Shown: positions 58,501-64,000 of the stretch, in pieces
How the letters are laid out: every line of letters starts with the position of its first letter
Numbering within the stretch: position 1 is the stretch's first letter
Assembly (NCBI GenBank): GCA_039654915.1
Contig: CM077593.1
Span: forward strand, 34,256,501-34,320,500
Length of the DNA stretch: 64,000 nucleotides
From: Aquilaria yunnanensis
Lineage: Eukaryota; Streptophyta; Magnoliopsida; Malvales; Thymelaeaceae
Direction of reading: 5' to 3'
Notes under the pieces: model-generated
Told to the model about the DNA's origin: nothing
Seen by the model: only the letters and a program-made list of their open reading frames with translations
Database searches by the model: none
Program-made: the position numbers and the translations under genes

Positions 58501-59886
58501 TCAAGGTCCTCTACCTTTCTAGGGCCATCAAAATATTAGTCCTCATTCTGTTTAGGGGAGTGAATGTCAGTGGCCTCTTGCTTTGGGCTTTCTAAGGTCT
58601 TCCCCATCCTTTGCCTTGATACCGAGGTTGGGGATTTTGACTTTCGGGAGATTGAGAGTCCACCTTCAATGCTCCTATTCTCAGCTCTTCGACCATCAGA
58701 TGCTGTTTGGCCTTTCTGTAGAACTCCTTCAATGTTTCTGAGGGGTCCTTTGAAAACTCAAAAAAGAGCTGAGAATCCCTTTTGAGCCCTCAAATCATTG
58801 CCAAAATTCTGATCCCTGGGTGAAAATTAGGGACATTGAAGGCCTCACGATTGAATCTTTTGACATAGTTGTGAATGGTTTCCTCATTTTTTTGGGCTAT
58901 GTCAAACATTTGGTCATGCATCTTTACCATCAACCTACTTTCAATGAACTACTGGGTAAACACTGCGGATAGTGCTTAGAATCCTGTAATCATTCCAGGT
59001 GCCAAGGAGTTATACCATTCAGTATCGGGCCCAAATAGTGTTACTTCAAAGCATTTGTAGAGTGTGGGATCATCAACCCCATGTAGCACCTTACTCCTCT
59101 TGTATTTGGTCAGATAGGCCTAAAGGTCACTTCGCCCATCATAGCTTTCGAGGCGAGGTACCTGGAAGTCACTGGGCATAGGGGCTTTTACCATGTCACA
59201 AATGAATGGAGACTCATCTCCAGTGAAGGTTTTAGACAACCTTGACCAAACAGGTTTTTGGGAGACTTACTTCTCAACGTTATCCAACCTCTGTAAGATT
59301 TTTTCCATTAAAATGGTAGTACTGCCTTATCCCCGTTGTTAGGAATAATGTGGCAAAGGGGAATGGTGCCTCCTTCTGGGTAAATAACTTCACCAGTGAG
59401 GAGACAGTGTCTTCCCCTTAGGAGAAGGACTCTGTCACCATGAAACCCTTTGCTCTCTTGACCTTGACCTTGCCATGCTACACTCATGAGGTGGCAAGTT
59501 TTCTATCGAGGACTCCTTATAAAGGCTTCAGTTGGCAAAGCTCCAGCAAGGTGATTTAAGACCTCTCTTCAAGTAGGCTTTCGGGGAGGGTGTCCTTGCT
59601 TGGGAGTAAGCTCGTGACCATGCTGATCGAGCTGTTGTGTCATTTCGGCGATAATGGAACACTGGAAGTCCCATAGGAAGTCCATCATGACCGTAATAAG
59701 ACACTCGTCCTCCAGCAAAAAAGGCACCTAGGGCAGCTGATTTGCTGCTGGTTGAGGCTTAATCACAGACTGGGACTTAGAAACCCCTTTGTCCTTAGAA
59801 CACTAAATCTCCACAATAGCAACTTGGGATTGGGTTCCCACAGATGGCACTAAATAATGCTCCAAGACATCCTTGATGTATAACAT
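55542..59886 (-). pseudogene. gag, protease, RT, RNases H and start of integrase of element C (decayed)
   Basis: Read leftward from the start codon at 59884-59886 (inside the LTR): gag N-terminus VLEHYLVPSVGTQSQVAIVE, gag core around 58900-59200, nucleocapsid around 58370-58460, protease FPHDDPLLITARIGNWDVKR with DDGPN in place of DDGSN (57899-58102), RT around 56560-57430, first RNase H about 56200-56560, archaeal-type RNase H about 55830-56130, and the integrase N-terminus cut after RYFLIRGELYRQ by the copia insertion. Stops and frameshifts are frequent, consistent with C's old LTRs. It continues at 36682. Confidence 0.75.
59835..59852 (-). other. Primer binding site of element C
   Basis: On the minus strand TAGTGCCATCTGTGGGAA, a decayed form of the A and B sites, two bases from the LTR. 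Confidence 0.6.
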
Positions 59887-60439
59887 GTTGGCCTCTAGAA
59901 TTGCTTCATTTGAATGGTATCTACGACAGTGAAGAAAAAGGGTTAGGGGGCTCCCTAAAGGATTACTGGGGAGGGAACCTCTGACACCCAAGTTAGAATG
60001 TGTAGGATAAGTATGTGAGAGCAAAATAGAGTGAGGTATGAGTGGCTAGATGCTATTATGTAGGAGCCTCCCATGTATATATAGGGGAGCTGGAGAGAAG
60101 GCCGTTCTGCCTGAGTAAGAAAGATTTGTACACATGGGCGGCTGGATTTTAGGCACATTCAGTCCATACCTTGGGAGGGATGTCTCTGACTAGCATAGGC
60201 GATTATGCTCTATCACCAAATCAAAGGGCATGGGGGTGGCTTCTGCTAGTGGTCCCTAAAGGCTAAGTGTTTGTCTTTTTCCTCCGAGGTTCCTCTGGAG
60301 GTACGAGCATCTTTGGGAGTTATGCTCGTAACTGAGGGTGATGAACAAGCTTTTTAAGGTTGGTTAGGTTACTATCCGAGGATGGTGTTAATTCTTCTTT
60401 TATCCAATGGTCCATTGAACAATAGCCCTTCGGGTATTA
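59855..60439 (-). repeat. 5' LTR of element C
   Basis: 585 bp. TATA at 60075-60083, CACATG (decayed CACGTG, minus CATGTG) at 60131-60136. The outer end reads TAATACCCGAAGGGCTATT on the minus strand, again a hairpin. Confidence 0.8.
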
Positions 60440-61575
60440 GCTAGCCCTTGAATGATACAGCGTATGTACGAGGTCTCCTACTGTAACCCTTTTTTTTATA
60501 TGCAGACCCATGGTCTTTAGGCTTTGGTTGCTTTTTCTAAAAAGCTAGCTTGTTAAGTTTCTTAACATACATATATCTGGTTGCTTGATCTATAAACTCC
60601 TCAATATTCCTTATGAGGTGTTCATATATGTCCTAATCCAACCTAAAATCTCTCAACAAGGCTTAGGTTATGGAAATTAAGTGCAATTCAGGGACATATC
60701 TTGTACCTAGGTGACTTCAGAATTGAATGATCTAATAAGTTCCTCAAGGACTCATATTTGATTTATTATATCTTCAGCAAGCATGCCATTGTTTTTGGGG
60801 TCACCCTACTTGCTAAAAAATGACATAAAAGTTTGTGATTGGTCTTTAAAGGACCAAAACTGATGACCCATATTGGTTCTAAACTAGGCCGCTGATGCCC
60901 CCATCTTAGTGGAATTGAAGGCTCTGTACATAACCACGTGTATGCCTTGTTCCAAATTCATGGAAATGATGTACCTCTTTAAAAGGTTAATGAAGCTAGT
61001 CAACCTATCAATGGGGTTGTTCTTTGGCATCTTGAAGCCCTCAAGGGAAGGTGCATTATTGATTTTCTATGGGATGGGCTGGATCCCTAGGTAGCTAATG
61101 TCTATCATGGGATCCTAGTTCTCCAAAGAAGGATTGGACACATTTAATCATTCTAACAATTGGTTTAGGCTTTACATGACCTCACTAATTTCGCTGGGCT
61201 CTACACCATCAGATCATTCCTGATAAGCTTTCAGCATATCCTTAGGCTAGGGTCTTCTTACACCTTCATGAGCTGGATGGCTTTTCGTTGCCTCCTCTTA
61301 TGCCTTAGGAACCTTATCCCTTGCTAAGCAACTATTTTTAGTTGCTCGAAGAGGGCATGTTCGAGGGCATGAAACTAATTATCATCAGTCATAGTATTGC
61401 CCTTGCCTTTCTTTGGATCTTGGGGAGGCAATGACAGATCACCGCCAGTGACTCTCCCTCTAGCCACCTGGCCTTAAGTGGCCCCCACTTAATCTTAGGG
61501 ATTTTGATCACCATCTATGGTGTTTTTATCATTCGAGGGATCCTGGTCATGTCATGATCTCCTAGTGCTTACCAT
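60440..61575 (-). pseudogene. gag of element D, N-terminal and core part
   Basis: The frame starts at 61573-61575 (MVSTRRS), just inside the primer site; unlike A, B, C and E it does not start in the LTR. Downstream it reads VARGRVTGGDLSLPPQDPKK, then HALEHALFEQLK, a core with VMYRAFNSTK-like sequence near 60900-60960, and a KLNKLA-type stretch followed by KKKGYSRRPRTYAVSFKG near 60450-60540, where element C cuts it. The reading resumes at 31762 with TNILYALKRHN. Many in-frame stops (mostly TAG and TAA) make it a pseudogene. Confidence 0.65.
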
Positions 61576-61580
61576 AATTG

Positions 61581-61598
61581 TTCTCACAGGCAACACAT
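61581..61598 (-). other. Probable primer binding site of element D
   Basis: Aligns with the A, B and C sites (gttctcacaggc against gttcccacagac on the plus strand) and lies three bases from TGATAG at the inner end of the LTR. Heavily decayed. Confidence 0.4.
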
Positions 61599-61601
61599 AA
61601 C

Positions 61602-62022
61602 TGATAGCAAAACAAGTATACTACCAACCAAACTAGGTGGTCCAACCTTGAAACTTGTGCTGGTTGATGTTAGCTTGGAACCTACACTCAAATATATAAT
61701 TAAGACCCTGGGTTGTGTGCCTGAGGTGAACCCATCGATTATTGAATTATAGTAAAAGTATGAGAAAGCTCTGGAGGCTAGGTTTACCGAGTGTAGAACA
61801 TACCTTGCAGATGTAGTTGAGGCCCCCCTTTATAATGCTTGGAAGGGGTAGTATGAGTAAGAAAGTCTCATGAATGTGGGGTCCTCTTTCCATCTTGAAG
61901 TCTTCTTCCTTCTTCAGCCTTGGCATCTACCTATTGGGCAGTTTAAGTAGTGAAATGGGCCCTATTGGATGACTTCAATGGTCTGGGCCTTGGTATTGGG
62001 CTTTAGGTCCAATACCGTATCA
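61602..62022 (-). repeat. 5' LTR of element D
   Basis: About 421 bp, between the primer site and the hairpin-bearing end (arms GGTATTGG and CCCAATACC on the minus strand). A TATAAAG box lies near 61830 on the minus strand. Some weak similarity to the left side continues for about 30 bases past 62022, so the outer edge could be slightly further right. Confidence 0.5.
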
Positions 62023-62807
62023 TCTTGTATAATGATATTTCAAACTACTTAAATGTAATTTCATTATTCTTTTGTTTCAAAAGAATAATTGACTATGAAA
62101 ACCATGACATGCTTCCTTAATAATAAAATTGAATATTGTTTCTAGCATTTATCCTATTTATGAGTACAAAGCCATACGGTTGGATTAATTACACACTTTT
62201 ACTATTGATAGCCAAAGTGTTAAAGGCTTAGTTTAGGCTTCATCATACCAATGCTCTCCTGGTTGACTTTGATTAATTGAACTCAATGATGGACATTAGT
62301 AAAACACTAAGGTAATGTGCCTGAAGATCCTCTAATACCCAAGTCAACAATTTGTTCAACAATGTGAGAATTGCCTCATGAGTGTGTGCACCTTGTCTCT
62401 ATGTACGGTGCTCATACAAATAGGACATGGGTTACTGTTTCATGTTTTAAAAAGTTTCCCTTCATATCCATGGGAGAGTTATCACTCTTCATTATTACTT
62501 GCAATGTAATTATGAATCGGTCCCCATAATTATTGCTATTAGTCTTTCACCATTATGGTTGTAAAATGATCATTGCTTTTCTACATGCAATCCAATCCTA
62601 AGTTTTTAGGAAGCCATGTTAAATGAGATTTTGTTGATATATAAGATCATCCATGCTAGGGGGGTCCATTAGTGACAAAGCACTAGCATTGTTTTGTGTT
62701 CACTTCAAAGTAAGAGTGTTTACTTTAAAGTGTCTAAAACTAGTAGCATTTGCTTTTGGAGTTTGAGTGTTTGCTTTTTGATAGGGAAAGTGATTAGGTA
62801 GGCTAGG
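62023..62807. other. AT-rich DNA, nothing recognised
   Basis: Flank of element D. No open frame, repeat or motif could be supported. Confidence 0.4.
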
Positions 62808-64000
62808 TGTGACAGCCCTCGGAGCTATAAGTCTAATCAGCCAGGTAATTAGTTAATTTAACAAATTATACTTTAGATAATTTATTGCAAGCTAAGTCTC
62901 GGTAATATAGGGTCCAGTAGTTAAAAATAAATAAAATTGATCATTTAAGCAAGCCGAGCCAAGAGGGGTATTTTGGTCATTTCATATAGTGACCTATTTT
63001 TATTGCACTGTTGGATAGAGCATAAGAAAATATTAAATTTTAGGTATGACGGTTTTTCATGATTTTCGTTCTATCATCATGAAATTTTGGATTGAATAGA
63101 TTGTCCATAAGTAGTTTAAATGTAATCCGTAAAGAAATAGGGTTTAAATTAGATGTTTTTCAAAAATCTGGAGACTGATGTGTAATTATATCTGTGAAGA
63201 AACAAGCTGTGGCGTAATACTAACGTTGGTACTCAATTTTTTGAATCTTATCATCTAATGATTAAACATTAAAAATCATGCACTTAGACCATGCATGTGC
63301 CTTGCACATGCTAGCTTACTTAATAAACTTTATTAATCAAACCAACTTGTTTCCTTCCTTAGCCAGAAGCTCCAACTTGCCAAAACCTCTCTCATCTTCA
63401 AACCACCATAGCCAAGATCCCTCCAAGCTCAATCCACCCAAATTCAAGCACAAATAATCAAGATTTTGAAGGAAAAACAAGTTTTGTGCTATCCTAAGCA
63501 AGGATTTATTGCTTCTTGTCTGAGTAAGTTTGGTTCTATTATTTCCCCTATTTTTGAGCTTCAGTTTAGCTCTGTAAATTCTGGAAATTAATGTTAGACT
63601 TGGTTGTTAAGAGAAATCAACGGTGCTCAACATGTTTGAATGTGTTCATGAGCTCATCCATGGTTAGTTTTGTTCCTATGGTGTAGTTTTCATCATCTTT
63701 GGATTTCTGGCACTGTTCATGTGATTTTTATGGTAGAAATCATGGATGGGATAATTTTTTGATGTGTTTCCTAGCTGTAATATGTGAATTGAGATGCAAA
63801 TGAGCTAAAAACCCAAGAGAACTAAGGCTAGAATTTTGGTGTAGCTGAAACTGTGAGTGTTGAGCTAGGTGTGGTTTAATTTTTTTACAGCCAGCCATAA
63901 TTTCTTGTTCCAGGGCTTTTAGTAGCTCACCAAGGATGTTATCTTACTTATGAACTAGTATTTGAGGGTTAAGAAGCAAGTGAACATTTAGTTGGAAGTG
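62808..64000 (+). repeat. R3: LTR-like sequence running off the right edge
   Basis: It starts TGTGACAGCCCTCGGAGC, like R1 (TGTGATGGCTCTCTAAGACC), and is followed in the same order by TAAGTCTAATCAG.CAGGTAATTAG, a stretch of short Ser/Pro-type CT-rich sequence near 63350-63450 (also present in R1 near 22200 and in R2 near 30400) and GTAAGTTTGG. No coding sequence is seen in the 1.2 kb available. It is probably the first part of a long LTR, with the body of the element beyond the window. Confidence 0.4.

Larger units (their letters stand above)
31763..60439 (-). mobile_element. Element C: Tat-type element, interrupted by the copia element
   Basis: C has LTRs of 586 and 585 bp at 31763-32348 and 59855-60439, about 9.8 kb once the nested copia insertion is subtracted. 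The flanking bases gttgg (31758-31762) and gctag (60440-60444) look like a decayed target repeat. Order on the minus strand: 5' LTR, primer site, gag, protease, RT, RNases H, integrase (split by copia at 36683/55541), antisense gene, polypurine tract, 3' LTR. The LTRs differ at roughly one position in five over the first 290 bases, so C is much older than A and B. Confidence 0.85.
8011..62022 (-). mobile_element. Element D: oldest Tat-type element, outer shell of the nest
   Basis: D is a minus-strand Tat element broken into pieces by later insertions. From its 5' end (right) to its 3' end (left): LTR 61602-62022, gag 61575-60440, gag/protease 31762-30933, pol 28547 to about 25560, then an antisense gene (plus strand) 8737-10211 continued after 21299. 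Continuity is shown by gag reading into the same gag on both sides of element C, and by pol on both sides of R2. A stretch of about 75 bp containing TTGGTATTGGGCTTTAGG occurs both at 8011-8084 and 61957-62022 in the same orientation and ends in a hairpin like those of the other LTRs, suggesting it is the outer end of both LTRs. The left LTR is otherwise not alignable, so the left limit is tentative. Confidence 0.55.

Noticed and set aside
1..64000. CRISPR arrays, operons, phage or bacterial defence systems.
   Set aside because: No evenly spaced short repeats with unique spacers and no prokaryotic-type gene clusters; the whole window is plant repeat DNA.

Overview
The window is plant nuclear heterochromatin, almost certainly from a flowering plant (probably a dicot; I cannot name the species). 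The evidence is a stack of LTR retrotransposons whose Ty3/gypsy members carry two RNase H domains (an ancestral one plus an archaeal-type one), the hallmark of the plant-specific Tat clade, together with a Ty1/copia element and a fragment of a plant PPR gene. No working host gene, tRNA, rRNA or CRISPR was found.

Layout. Element E (Tat, minus strand) enters from the left edge and ends at 3859. An AT-rich stretch with a PPR pseudogene follows (3860-8010). From about 8011 to 62022 lies a nest up to four levels deep. The oldest shell is D (Tat, minus), badly decayed. D was interrupted by A (Tat, plus, 10217-21293, target repeat cttag), by two LTR-like repeats in opposite orientations (R1 21814-24515, R2 28548-30932) and by C (Tat, minus, 31763-60439). 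C was interrupted in its integrase by a copia element (minus, 36683-55541). The copia 5' LTR was in turn split by B (Tat, minus, 43796-54618, target repeat aaacc). LTR divergence agrees with this order: about 1.8% for A, about 7% for B and for the copia element, and far more for C. The right edge (62808-64000) looks like the start of another LTR of the R type.

Most interesting content. Between pol and the 3' LTR, each Tat element whose 3' region is in the window carries a gene on the strand opposite to gag-pol. In A it reads as four exons with three canonical GT-AG introns and an uninterrupted 708-codon frame (17237-19586, minus). In B the same four-exon gene (45419-47834, plus) has a single in-frame stop. 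C and D keep decayed copies. All four have a TATA box about 245 or 297 bp before the ATG. The protein resembles the plant 'putative gypsy type transposon' domain family (Pfam PF04195 by memory) followed by a basic, proline/acid-rich linker and a coiled coil. Because it is antisense to the genomic RNA, its introns would not be removed during retrotransposition.

Other shared architecture: the gag frame starts inside the 5' LTR and is translated through the primer binding site; LTRs begin with a short perfect hairpin; the LTR promoter pairs an ACACGTGT box with a TATA box; and a conserved hairpin follows the CTTGGGCGTCGGAGG motif. Most sense gag-pol genes are dead, largely through C-to-T changes that make stop codons, and A also lacks 28 codons of reverse transcriptase.
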